Part shown: in pieces, positions 15,653 to 23,247 of the stretch | How the letters are laid out: the number at the start of each line of letters is the position of its first letter | Numbering within the stretch: the first letter of the stretch is position 1 | Source of the DNA: Catellatospora citrea | GTDB taxonomy: Bacteria; Actinomycetota; Actinomycetes; Mycobacteriales; Micromonosporaceae | Reading direction: 5' to 3' | DNA: 64,000 nt | Assembly: GCF_003610235.1 (NCBI RefSeq) | Contig: NZ_RAPR01000001.1 | Span: forward strand, 6,634,001 to 6,698,000 | Made by a program: the position numbers and the translations under genes | The notes under the pieces: generated by a model | The model's database searches: none | What the model was told of the DNA's origin: nothing | The model's input: the letters and a program-made list of their open reading frames with translations, nothing else

Positions 15653-15967
15653 TCACTTGTCGTTCGCGCCCGGCCCGACCCAGCGGCCCAGCGGCCGGTC
15701 GGTGGCGTTGTCGTCGTCGTCCTTCTTGGACCGGTCGACGGCCGCCAGCAGGCCCGCCAGGCCGCCGCTGCCGATCCCGCTCTTGGACAGGCGCTGGTCG
15801 AGTTCGGTCGGGCCACCCGAGCCGGCGTCGGTCAACGCCAGCATCTGGGCGGCCTCCTCTGGGCTGAGCCCGTACTCGGCGGTGACCTCGGCTGGGTTGG
15901 CGCGGGCGTGCGCGGCGAACTCGGGGTCGATCGCCATGCGCTCGACGACCTCAGGGAACCGGGACAT
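15653..15967 (-). CDS. Small acidic protein with a Nif11/LigA-like helical domain
   Basis: A 104-residue protein. The ATG at 15967 has AAAGGA upstream and is preferred over an upstream start without a ribosome site. Residues 1-45 form a short helical domain (MSRFPEVVERMAIDPEF, then LSPEEAAQMLAL), the pattern shared by LigA-type dioxygenase small subunits and Nif11-like leader peptides. The rest is Gly/Ser-rich, then strongly acidic (KKDDDDN), ending WVGPGANDK. It might be a RiPP-like precursor, but no maturation enzyme is adjacent and it has no Cys. Function unknown. Confidence 0.7.
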   Translation of the reverse strand: MSRFPEVVERMAIDPEFAAHARANPAEVTAEYGLSPEEAAQMLALTDAGSGGPTELDQRLSKSGIGSGGLAGLLAAVDRSKKDDDDNATDRPLGRWVGPGANDK

Positions 15968-16099
15968 GATCAAGGTCCTTTCGCTGGGTGGTCCATTGTG
16001 CGGCGTTGGTGCGACATCGTCCATACGTGGTCACGATGACGACGGTCACGTGACAGCGCGGCTTGCGGCATCATGGTGGCACCGACGGGGAGGTCGAGG

Positions 16100-16801
16100 A
16101 TGCTGCTGACGGTGGTCGGATGTGCCGGGTCGGTGCCCGGCCCGGACAGTGCCGGGTCCTGCTACCTGGTCGAGCAGGACGGACATGCGGTGCTGCTGGA
16201 CCTGGGCACGGGTGCGGCAGGGCCGTTGCAGCGGCACCGCGATCCGGCGGCGCTGGACGCGGTGCTGATCTCCCACGCGCACGCGGATCACTGTGCCGAT
16301 CTCAGCTCGATCGCCTACCTGCGGCACAGGGTCGAGGCCGCGCCGCTGGACGTGTACGGGCCGACGAACCTGCGCGACGAGCTGAACTGGCGGCATCCGG
16401 CGCCGCAGTTCGCCTTCCACGAGCTGCCGTCGGGGCCGCTGCGCTCCGGCCCGCTGGAAGTCACCGTCGCGCCGGTCGAGCACGGCATCGAGGCGTACGC
16501 GTTCCGGGTCGGCGACGCGCTGTGCTATTCCGGTGACACCGCGCCCTGCGGGGCGCTGGACAAGCTCGCCCAGGGCTGCGAGGTGCTGCTGGCCGAGGGC
16601 GCGGGCTTCGACGACACGGGTGTGCCGCGGCACCTCACCGCCGGTGACGCGGGGCGGCTGGCGGCGCGTGCCGGGGCGCGCCTGCTGGTGCTGACGCACC
16701 TGCGTTCCTGGTTGGACCACGGCCGGCTGCTCGACGAGGCCGCCCGGTATGCGAACTGTCCGGTCATCCTGGCCCAGCCGGGCCTGCGCGTGCGCATCTA
16801 G
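16100..16801 (+). CDS. MBL-fold metallo-hydrolase (RNase Z-like)
   Basis: A 233-residue metallo-beta-lactamase fold protein. The zinc motif SHAHADH lies near residue 62, with a C-terminal YSGDTAP and LLVLTHL providing further ligands. The N-terminus MLLTVVGCAGSVPGPDS is typical of RNase Z/cyclase-like members that act on phosphodiesters. The ATG at 16100 follows GGGGAGG. It lacks the exosite arm region of true RNase Z, so tRNA 3' processing is possible but not shown; related proteins hydrolyse other phosphodiesters. Confidence 0.87.
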   Translation: MLLTVVGCAGSVPGPDSAGSCYLVEQDGHAVLLDLGTGAAGPLQRHRDPAALDAVLISHAHADHCADLSSIAYLRHRVEAAPLDVYGPTNLRDELNWRHPAPQFAFHELPSGPLRSGPLEVTVAPVEHGIEAYAFRVGDALCYSGDTAPCGALDKLAQGCEVLLAEGAGFDDTGVPRHLTAGDAGRLAARAGARLLVLTHLRSWLDHGRLLDEAARYANCPVILAQPGLRVRI

Positions 16802-16820
16802 GGCGCGTTGCGCCGGACCG

Positions 16821-17969
16821 TCACCGGCGGCGGTTCAGGCCGGCGAGCTGCCAGGCCAGGCGGCGCTGGACGGCGGCGCTGCGGCCGAGCAGCCCGAGCA
16901 CCAGGTTGCGGGCCGGTCGCGAGGCCGCCCGCACGGTCGCCAGGCTGGTGAGCCGGTCGGCCAGCGCGACGACCCGGTGGGCGTGCGCGCGGTGCGTGGC
17001 GGCGTACTCGTCGAGCAGGTCCGGTGACGCGCCGTCGAGGACGCGGGCGAGCCGGTCGCCGAGGGCGGCGGCGTCGTCGATGCCGAGGTTCATGCCCTGG
17101 CCGCCGGCCGGTGAGTGGACGTGCGCGGCGTCGCCGGCCAGCAGCACCCGGCCCTGGCGGAACGTGTCGGCGACGCGGTGGTGCACCCGGAACCGCGAGC
17201 CCCACACCACCTCGCGTACGACGACCGGCGACGCCTCCGGTCCGCGGGTGTCGAGCAGGTGCTGCACGAACGCGACGTCGGGCTGTTCGGGCGCGGCGTC
17301 CACGGTGGCGACGATGCGGTGCGTGCCGTCGGGCAGGGGCGCGACGACGACCATCCCGGCGGGGGAGAAGTACAGGACGACCTCGGAGCGGGTGGCCGCG
17401 CCGTCGAGGCGGACGTCGGCCAGCGCGAACGACTCGGCGTAGGCGCTGCCGGTGAAGCCGATCCCGGCGCCGTCGCGAACCGTGCTGTGCATGCCGTCGG
17501 CCCCGATGAGGTAGGCCGCGCGCAGTTGCCGCCCGTCGGCGAGGGTCGCGGTGACCCCGGTGTCGTCCTGCGTGACGGCGCGCACCGTGGCGGGGCGCAG
17601 CACCGTGCCGCCCAGTTCCTTGAGCCGGGCCAGCAGCACGGCCTCGGTCTCCGCCTGGGAGATCATCAGCGTGTACGGGAAGGGCGTGGGCAGCCCGCCG
17701 AACGGCACCGCGACGAGCAGCCGGTCGCGGTCACGGATGGTGAACCGCGAGGCGCGGATGCCGCGGGCGTCGAGGGTGGCGCTGACGCCGAGCGGTTCCA
17801 GCACCTCCAGGGTGCGGGCGTGCACGACGGCGGCGCGGGACGTGTTGGCGCCCTCGGCCTGCGTGTCGACGACGGTGACGGTGTGTCCGCGCTGGGTGAG
17901 CGCGACCGCTGCGGTGAGGCCGGCGGGGCCGGCTCCGACGATCAGGACGTCGACGGTCGGGGTGGACAT
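16821..17969 (-). CDS. FAD-dependent monooxygenase (aromatic hydroxylase type)
   Basis: A 382-residue flavoprotein of the p-hydroxybenzoate-hydroxylase fold. The Rossmann motif VGAGPAGLTAAVAL is at residues 11-24, the DG motif LIGADGMHSTVRD near residue 155 and the second FAD motif LLAGDAAHVHSPAGGQGMNL near residue 270. It should hydroxylate an aromatic or polyketide substrate with NAD(P)H and O2. It is transcribed divergently from a TetR gene, and a large inverted repeat lies between them. Confidence 0.92.
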   Translation of the reverse strand: MSTPTVDVLIVGAGPAGLTAAVALTQRGHTVTVVDTQAEGANTSRAAVVHARTLEVLEPLGVSATLDARGIRASRFTIRDRDRLLVAVPFGGLPTPFPYTLMISQAETEAVLLARLKELGGTVLRPATVRAVTQDDTGVTATLADGRQLRAAYLIGADGMHSTVRDGAGIGFTGSAYAESFALADVRLDGAATRSEVVLYFSPAGMVVVAPLPDGTHRIVATVDAAPEQPDVAFVQHLLDTRGPEASPVVVREVVWGSRFRVHHRVADTFRQGRVLLAGDAAHVHSPAGGQGMNLGIDDAAALGDRLARVLDGASPDLLDEYAATHRAHAHRVVALADRLTSLATVRAASRPARNLVLGLLGRSAAVQRRLAWQLAGLNRRR

Positions 17970-17992
17970 GGCTTCCTCCAGGTCAACGGTTG

Positions 17993-18059
17993 TTGGCCAA
18001 CATCTGTTGACATCGACGGTAGGCGTACCCTGGGTTGATTGTCAACAGGTGTTGGCCTA
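17993..18059. promoter_or_regulatory. Operator region of the FAD monooxygenase/TetR divergon
   Basis: Positions 17993-18012 and 18040-18059 are 20-bp inverted repeats with two mismatches. Each holds a TGTTGAC-type half and a TTGGCC-type half; the left arm also overlaps the perfect palindrome TGTTGGCCAACA (17991-18002). The arms sit 24 bp from the monooxygenase start and 12 bp from the TetR start, so a TetR protein bound here could block both promoters. Confidence 0.7.
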
Positions 18060-18070
18060 CAGTTGTTGGC

Positions 18071-18619
18071 ATGCGGCGCACCTCGGCGGAAACGAAGTCG
18101 ATCATCCTCGCGGCGGCTCGTGAGCGGTTCGCCGCCGACGGGTACGAACGGGCCACCATCCGGGCCATCGCCGCCGACGCGCAGATCGACCCCGCCATGG
18201 TGATGCGCTACTTCGGCAGCAAGGAGAAGCTGTTCGCCGCGGCCGCCGAGTTCGACCTGCGCTTCGACGCCCTCGCCGGCGTCCCGCGCGAGCAGCTCGG
18301 AGCGGCGTTCGTCCGGCACTTCCTGCGGCAGTGGGAGGCCGGCGAGGCACTGCAGGTGCTGCTGCGCACCGGCATCACCAACGAGGGCGCGGCCGAGCGC
18401 ATGCGCGAGATCTTCGCCGGGCAGCTCGCCCCGCGCATCGCCGCGCTGACCGGCGACCCCGCGAGCGCGCCGGTGCGCGCCGCGATGATCAGCGCACAGA
18501 TGCTCGGCATCGGGCTGGCGCGTTACATCCTGCGGTTCCCGCCGGTGGTGGCGATGTCCGAGGATGAACTGGTGCGCTGGCTGGGCCCGACGATCCAGCG
18601 CTACCTCACTTCCGACTAG
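18071..18619 (+). CDS. TetR family transcriptional regulator
   Basis: A 182-residue regulator. The helix-turn-helix is at about residues 8-55 (ATIRAIAADAQIDPAMVMRY), followed by a helical ligand domain of the type seen in several actinobacterial TetR proteins. The ATG at 18071 is preferred because the region upstream holds the operator arms. It is divergent from the FAD monooxygenase and probably controls it. Confidence 0.9.
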   Translation: MRRTSAETKSIILAAARERFAADGYERATIRAIAADAQIDPAMVMRYFGSKEKLFAAAAEFDLRFDALAGVPREQLGAAFVRHFLRQWEAGEALQVLLRTGITNEGAAERMREIFAGQLAPRIAALTGDPASAPVRAAMISAQMLGIGLARYILRFPPVVAMSEDELVRWLGPTIQRYLTSD

Positions 18620-18663
18620 AACGATCGCGGGCCGGTCGACGACCGGCAGGTAACCTCCTCGAT

Positions 18664-19161
18664 GTGGAGGAGATCGTTACTTACGTCGAGATGACCGCTC
18701 GTAGCCAGCTCAGTCCGGCAGCTCCGGTGCCCGGCCTGGCACTGGACGCGCTGGACCGGAGCTCTCCGATGATCGCCGACCTGCTGGCCAGGATCGGCGC
18801 GCCCTACGGTTGGCGCAGCGCCAGTCGGACCGAGCAGGAATGGAAGTCCTGGTTCGCGGAGTGCCCGGATCGGACTTTCTGGCTGCTGTCCTTCGAGGGA
18901 GAGCCCGCCGGCATGGTCACCTGCGATCCTCAGGCGGCCGGAGAGGTCGAGATCAGAAGCTTCGGCCTGCTCCCGGAGTTCGTCGGCAAGGGCCTCGGGG
19001 GATACGCCCTGACCCTCGGCATCCTGCGGGCGTGGGACCTCGCGCCGGCCGTGACCAGGGTCTGGCTGCACACCTCGACGTTCGATCACGAGAACGCACT
19101 GCCCAACTATCACGGCCGAGGGTTCCGCACCTTCAAGACCGAGGTGGGCGACCGCAGCTGA
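18664..19161 (+). CDS. GNAT family N-acetyltransferase
   Basis: A 165-residue acetyltransferase. Motif A (LLPEFVGKGLGGYAL at about residues 100-114) gives the acetyl-CoA pyrophosphate loop, and YHGRGF near residue 150 is the motif B region. The start is a GTG; the site of acetylation is unknown. It stands between a TetR gene and a convergent GNAT-DUF402 gene. Confidence 0.85.
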   Translation: MEEIVTYVEMTARSQLSPAAPVPGLALDALDRSSPMIADLLARIGAPYGWRSASRTEQEWKSWFAECPDRTFWLLSFEGEPAGMVTCDPQAAGEVEIRSFGLLPEFVGKGLGGYALTLGILRAWDLAPAVTRVWLHTSTFDHENALPNYHGRGFRTFKTEVGDRS

Positions 19162-19192
19162 ACGACTGAGGACGGCACCAGGCGGCCTGCGG

Positions 19193-20161
19193 TCAGCGCA
19201 TCCGCGCCAGCCACGGCGCGCTCGCCTCGCCGAACGGCTCGGCGTGGGCGCGTACCGCGGCGAGCAGCTCCTCAGCGGTGTGGCGTGCGCCGGCGACCAC
19301 GTCGTCGGGGTAGCCGAACGCGATCCGGTGCTCGTCGAACTCGTCCTCGTCGAGCAGCAGCACCTCGCCGGACTCGCGGCGGCGTACCACGTCGAGGTCC
19401 AGGTCGATCGAGACGACCTCGTCCGGCCCGTGCCACACCGGCCGGTTGGACACGTCGATGTAGATCTCGGTGCGGTGCGGTGCGGCGTTGAACGCGGCGA
19501 CCCAGTCGCCCTCGTGCGGGATCAGCACCACGTGCGTGGCCGGGATGAACACCGCAGGTTCCGCACCGCGCCGATACGGGGTGTGCGCGGTGGCGCCGAG
19601 CCAGACGCCGTGCTCGTCCTCGCCGAGCCGGGGCAGGGTGGTGTGCCAGTGCAGGCGGCCGTCGTACTTGCGGGCCACCATGCGCACGTCGCCGGGCCGG
19701 GGCGTGAGGTCCTTCTCGAGCCAGTGCCGGGCGTTGGGGTTGCCGTTGTAGTCGCCGATCTCCTGGTAGCCGCTGGTCAGGTAGATCCGCAGCGCCTCGG
19801 GCTGGCGGTCGCCGGTGTCCAGCCGGATGCGCCGGTAGCCGCGGCGGCGGGCGACGTCCTCCAGCTCGGCCATCAGCGTGCGGGCCAGGTTGCGGCCCCG
19901 GGCGGCCGGGCGCAGGAACAGGCGGCGCACCTCGGCGGTGTGGTCGTCGCAGCGGCGCAGGCCGCCGCAGCCGACGGGCTCGTCGCCGTCGTACAGCACC
20001 AGCCAGGTGCCGTCCGGGGCACGCAGCTCGGCGAGGTCCAGTGGGGGCGGGGTGGTCGCGACGCCCGCGTACCGGGTGGCGATGTCGGCGAAGAACTCCG
20101 CGGTCAGCTCCCGCGACACCGGGTCGTCGGCGTCCTCCAGCGCGATGCGCACCTGTGGCAC
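19193..20161 (-). CDS. GNAT acetyltransferase fused to DUF402 domain (copy 1)
   Basis: A 322-residue two-domain protein. Residues 1-150 are a GNAT domain with VRRLFLRPAARGRNLARTLM as motif A. From about residue 155 comes a DUF402 domain (RKYDGRLHWHTTL, then VDVSNRPVW and SIDLDLDVVRRRESG with DEDEFDEH), the fold of FomD-like and Ntdp-like phosphohydrolases with acidic metal ligands. The same fusion occurs again at 22171-23163, and the two copies align over their whole length. Substrates are unknown. Confidence 0.85.
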   Translation of the reverse strand: MPQVRIALEDADDPVSRELTAEFFADIATRYAGVATTPPPLDLAELRAPDGTWLVLYDGDEPVGCGGLRRCDDHTAEVRRLFLRPAARGRNLARTLMAELEDVARRRGYRRIRLDTGDRQPEALRIYLTSGYQEIGDYNGNPNARHWLEKDLTPRPGDVRMVARKYDGRLHWHTTLPRLGEDEHGVWLGATAHTPYRRGAEPAVFIPATHVVLIPHEGDWVAAFNAAPHRTEIYIDVSNRPVWHGPDEVVSIDLDLDVVRRRESGEVLLLDEDEFDEHRIAFGYPDDVVAGARHTAEELLAAVRAHAEPFGEASAPWLARMR

Positions 20162-20346
20162 GGCACGGCCTCCCTCGGCTCGGTTCGGTTCCCGATCGAG
20201 AATGCCCTACCTGTCATGTGGTGCCGCGGGCGGTACCCGCGCCGGAGGAGGAAGTTCACCGCGACGGCGCGGCAACATCAAGGGTGGGTCGACGCGTCCT
20301 TTGTGGGAGCGGGCGCGCCGCGTCGCCCGTGGAGAGGACCACCCCC

Positions 20347-21513
20347 GTGCCCCAGCGCCGCCCCCGTACGCCCGCCGACGCCGCCCCCCGCAAGTCCGCT
20401 GCCCGCCGCAAGGTGCCGCTGTGGAGCAAGCTCGTGCTGACGTTCGGCGCGGTGCTGATGATGATCGCCGGAACCAGCATCGTGCTGCTGCGCTCGGTCG
20501 TCGGGACCCTCGAGGACGCCGTCGACCTGGCCGGGGCCGACGTCCTGGCCGGCCCGTCCGGGCAGGCCGTGCCCGATGCCAAGGCGCTCAAGGGCTCCTT
20601 CGACGTGCTGCTGCTCGGCATCGACACCCGGCCCGGGCAGAAGGCCGACGACGCCCGCTCCGACACGATCATCATCGTGCACGTGTCGGGCACGCATCAG
20701 GAGGCGTACCTGATGTCGGTGCCGCGCGACGTGCGGGTGGAGATCCCCGGCAAGGGCCACCGCAAGATCAATGGGGCCTTCCAGGCCGGACTCGGGCCGC
20801 AGGGCGACTGGAAGGGTGGCCTGAAGACCGCCACGCAGGCGATCAGCAAGCTCACCGGCATCACGTTCGAGGCCGCGGCGGTCATCGACTTCGGCGGCTT
20901 CACTAAGATCATCACTGCGCTGGGCAGCGTACGGATGTGCGTCGACGACGACACGAAGTCCATCCACCACTTCGTCGTCAACGGCAAACCGAAGTACGTC
21001 GGCGGCATGGCCGACGCCAAGGAGGCCGACCGCTACGCCGACCGCACCGGCAACCAGCGCTTCGTGCACAAGAAGGGCTGCCGCGACATGCAGGCCTGGG
21101 AGGCGCTGGACTTCGCCCGCCAGCGCTACCTGCCCGACAACTCCACCGACTACGGCCGCCAGCGCCACCAGCAGCAGCTCATCCAGGCCATCGTGAGCAA
21201 GGCGACCTCCGCCGGCGTGCTCACCGACATCGGCAAGGTGAACGACCTGATCCGGGCGGCCGGGGAGTCGATGCTGCTGAGCCTGCCCCAGGGCATGGAA
21301 GTGATCGACTTCTTCTTCGCCCTGCAGGACCTCGCCGCGGCGGACCTGGTGTCGCTGAAGACGAACGCCGGCTGGTTCAACGGCTACAAGCTCAACGGTG
21401 AGTCGTTCGAGGACATCAACGACGAGTCCAAGCTGATGTTCAAGGCGGCCTCGCTCGACAAGCTCGGCGAGTTCATCGCGCTCTACCCCAACTTCGTCAA
21501 CAGGAAGCCGTAG
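20347..21513 (+). CDS. LytR-CpsA-Psr (LCP) family cell-wall ligase
   Basis: A 388-residue membrane-anchored LCP protein: a short basic cytoplasmic N-terminus, one membrane helix at about residues 29-50, then the LCP catalytic domain from about residue 85 (FDVLLLGIDTRP, RSDTIIIVHV, SVPRDVRVEIPG, RKINGAF, DFGGFTKII, DFARQRY). LCP enzymes transfer lipid-linked glycopolymers onto peptidoglycan. The GTG at 20347 with GGAGAGG 9 nt upstream is preferred; an in-frame GTG at 20329 is possible. It is a candidate to attach the polysaccharide made elsewhere, without direct linkage. Confidence 0.9.
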   Translation: MPQRRPRTPADAAPRKSAARRKVPLWSKLVLTFGAVLMMIAGTSIVLLRSVVGTLEDAVDLAGADVLAGPSGQAVPDAKALKGSFDVLLLGIDTRPGQKADDARSDTIIIVHVSGTHQEAYLMSVPRDVRVEIPGKGHRKINGAFQAGLGPQGDWKGGLKTATQAISKLTGITFEAAAVIDFGGFTKIITALGSVRMCVDDDTKSIHHFVVNGKPKYVGGMADAKEADRYADRTGNQRFVHKKGCRDMQAWEALDFARQRYLPDNSTDYGRQRHQQQLIQAIVSKATSAGVLTDIGKVNDLIRAAGESMLLSLPQGMEVIDFFFALQDLAAADLVSLKTNAGWFNGYKLNGESFEDINDESKLMFKAASLDKLGEFIALYPNFVNRKP

Positions 21514-21528
21514 CGGCAGCGGGCAGTG

Positions 21529-21915
21529 TCAGTTCAGGCTGAGGACGTCGTAGTCGTCGAGGTCGGCGCGAACCGTGCCGGGTTCGAAGGTCGCCAGGGA
21601 CGCCCCGTGCCTGCGGGTCTGGGTGACCGCGTGAGCCAGCGGCAGCGGCAGCCGCAGGCTGAGCTCGGCGACGTCGAGTAGGTCGTCTGCCAGCATCGGC
21701 AGTATCAGGGTGTACAGGTCATCGGTCAGCAGCCTGGTCAGCCGCTTGCGCTCATCCCCGTCGACGACGCGGTAGGTGTCGGCGAAGACAGGCGCGGGTA
21801 CGCCCACCGTGCCGCCGTTCTCGGCGACCACCGTGATGAGCTCGCCCACGGCCAAGGAATCCAGCCGGGCGTAGGCGGCCAGCGCGCTGCTGTCGAGCAC
21901 GACGTGGATGTTCAC
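21529..21915 (-). CDS. PIN-domain protein, VapC-like toxin with unusual active site
   Basis: A 128-residue PIN-fold protein. The first acidic residue is present in VVLDSSALAAYARLDS. The usual central Asp pair of VapC (as in DALIAATA) appears replaced by LAHAVTQTRRHG, and the C-terminal part ends DDYDVLSLN. It is coupled by a 4-nt overlap to the upstream ribbon-helix-helix gene. The context is a classic vapBC pair; the changed residues mean ribonuclease activity is uncertain. Confidence 0.78.
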   Translation of the reverse strand: MNIHVVLDSSALAAYARLDSLAVGELITVVAENGGTVGVPAPVFADTYRVVDGDERKRLTRLLTDDLYTLILPMLADDLLDVAELSLRLPLPLAHAVTQTRRHGASLATFEPGTVRADLDDYDVLSLN

Positions 21916-22166
21916 GCGGCCTGCCCGCGGCTGCGCCCGGCGGCGCGGCGGGCCTCGTGCTCGGCCAGACGCGTGCGCATGCGGTCGACGCCCTCGGAGG
22001 TGAACTGGTAGCCGGCATCGGCGAGCAGACGGCGGGTGGCGGCGAGGCGTTCCTCGTGGCGCATCCGGTCGCGGATCGCGGTGGTGACGTACTGGGAGAC
22101 GTTCGGTTCCCGTTCGAGGCGCTCGGCGACCTCGTCGGGAACGTTGACCGTGACACGTCGGCTCAT
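21912..22166 (-). CDS. Ribbon-helix-helix antitoxin (VapB-like)
   Basis: An 84-residue protein. Residues 1-45 fit a CopG/RHH DNA-binding domain (RRVTVNVPDEVAERL, then NVSQYVTTAIRDRMR). The basic C-terminus would bind the PIN partner. The ATG at 22166 sits 5 bp from the start of the neighbouring GNAT-DUF402 stop, and it overlaps the toxin start by ATGA. Autoregulation is expected for the family, but no clear palindrome was seen. Confidence 0.82.
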   Translation of the reverse strand: MSRRVTVNVPDEVAERLEREPNVSQYVTTAIRDRMRHEERLAATRRLLADAGYQFTSEGVDRMRTRLAEHEARRAAGRSRGQAA

Positions 22167-22170
22167 AACA

Positions 22171-23163
22171 TCATGCTACATCCTCATACCCGGTCGGCGG
22201 GTCCGTCAGCCGCGCCAGCCAGGGCAGATGTGCCGCGCCGAAGGGCTCGCGGGCGGCGGTCACGGCGGCCAGCAGGTGATCGGCGGTGCGGCGGGCGGCG
22301 TCGACCACGTCGGGCGGGTAGCCGTAGCGGACCTGGTGCTCGGCGAACTCGTCCGCGTCGAGCAGCTCGACCGTGCCGGTGTCGCGGCGGCGCACCACGT
22401 CCAGGTCGAGGTCGACGACGGTGACGTGCCCGGCGCCGGTCCACACCGGACGGACGGCGACGTCGACGTACACCGCGGTCCTGCGGGGCGGCGCGTGGAA
22501 GTTGGCGACCCACCCGCCCTCGTGCGGCACCAGCAGGACATGTGGCGCCTGCGGGAAGTGCGGCGGACGTGTCCCACGCCGCCACGGGGTGCGCCGGGTC
22601 CCGCCCAGCCACGTCCCGTGCCCGTCCTGCCCCAGGCGACGCAGCGTGGTGTGCCAGTGCGGGCTGCCGTCGTACTTGCGGAAGTCGACCCGCACGTCGT
22701 CGGGTCCGGGCCGCAGGTCCTTGTCCAGCCGGTGCGCGACCGGCACGCCGTCGTCGACCGGGCGGTAGCCCGCCGAGACGTACAGGCCCAGCGCCTCGGG
22801 CTGGCGGTCGCCGGTGCTCAGCCGCAGCCGCGTGTAGCCGAACTCCCGCGCGGTGTCCTCCAGCTCGACCAGCAGCGAGCGGCCCACGTTGCGGCCGCGG
22901 GCGGCCTCGCGCAGGTAGATCCACTTGAGCTCGCCGGTGTGCTCGTCGAGTCCGCGCAGGCCGCCGCAGCCGATCGGCTGCCCGTCGTCGTACACCACGA
23001 ACCAGGCCGCGCCCGGCGCGTCCAGCACCGGCAGCTCGGCGGTGTCGGCGTCGGCGCTGAAGTCCTGCTCCGGGTAGCGCAGGGCCAGCTCGGCGACGAA
23101 CTCCCGGCGCAGCTCACGGGACTCGGCACTGCCGGTGTGCTGCCGCTGGATCCGCAGGTGCAC
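22171..23163 (-). CDS. GNAT acetyltransferase fused to DUF402 domain (copy 2)
   Basis: A 330-residue paralogue of the 19193-20161 protein, with the same two domains in the same order: GNAT (LKWIYLREAARGRNVGRSLL) and DUF402 (RKYDGSPHWHTTLRRLG, VDLDLDVVRRRDTGTVELLD). The C-terminal helix EPFGAAHLPWLARL matches the other copy. The two copies flank an LCP gene and a toxin-antitoxin pair, so a local duplication with later insertion or rearrangement is plausible. Confidence 0.85.
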   Translation of the reverse strand: MHLRIQRQHTGSAESRELRREFVAELALRYPEQDFSADADTAELPVLDAPGAAWFVVYDDGQPIGCGGLRGLDEHTGELKWIYLREAARGRNVGRSLLVELEDTAREFGYTRLRLSTGDRQPEALGLYVSAGYRPVDDGVPVAHRLDKDLRPGPDDVRVDFRKYDGSPHWHTTLRRLGQDGHGTWLGGTRRTPWRRGTRPPHFPQAPHVLLVPHEGGWVANFHAPPRRTAVYVDVAVRPVWTGAGHVTVVDLDLDVVRRRDTGTVELLDADEFAEHQVRYGYPPDVVDAARRTADHLLAAVTAAREPFGAAHLPWLARLTDPPTGYEDVA

Positions 23164-23247
23164 TCGCGCCTCCTGGTAGCCCGGTGCGCGACGCGCCGCC
23201 CGTGCCGCACACGCGGCATGAACGGTACGTCGCGCACCGGTTCGGCG

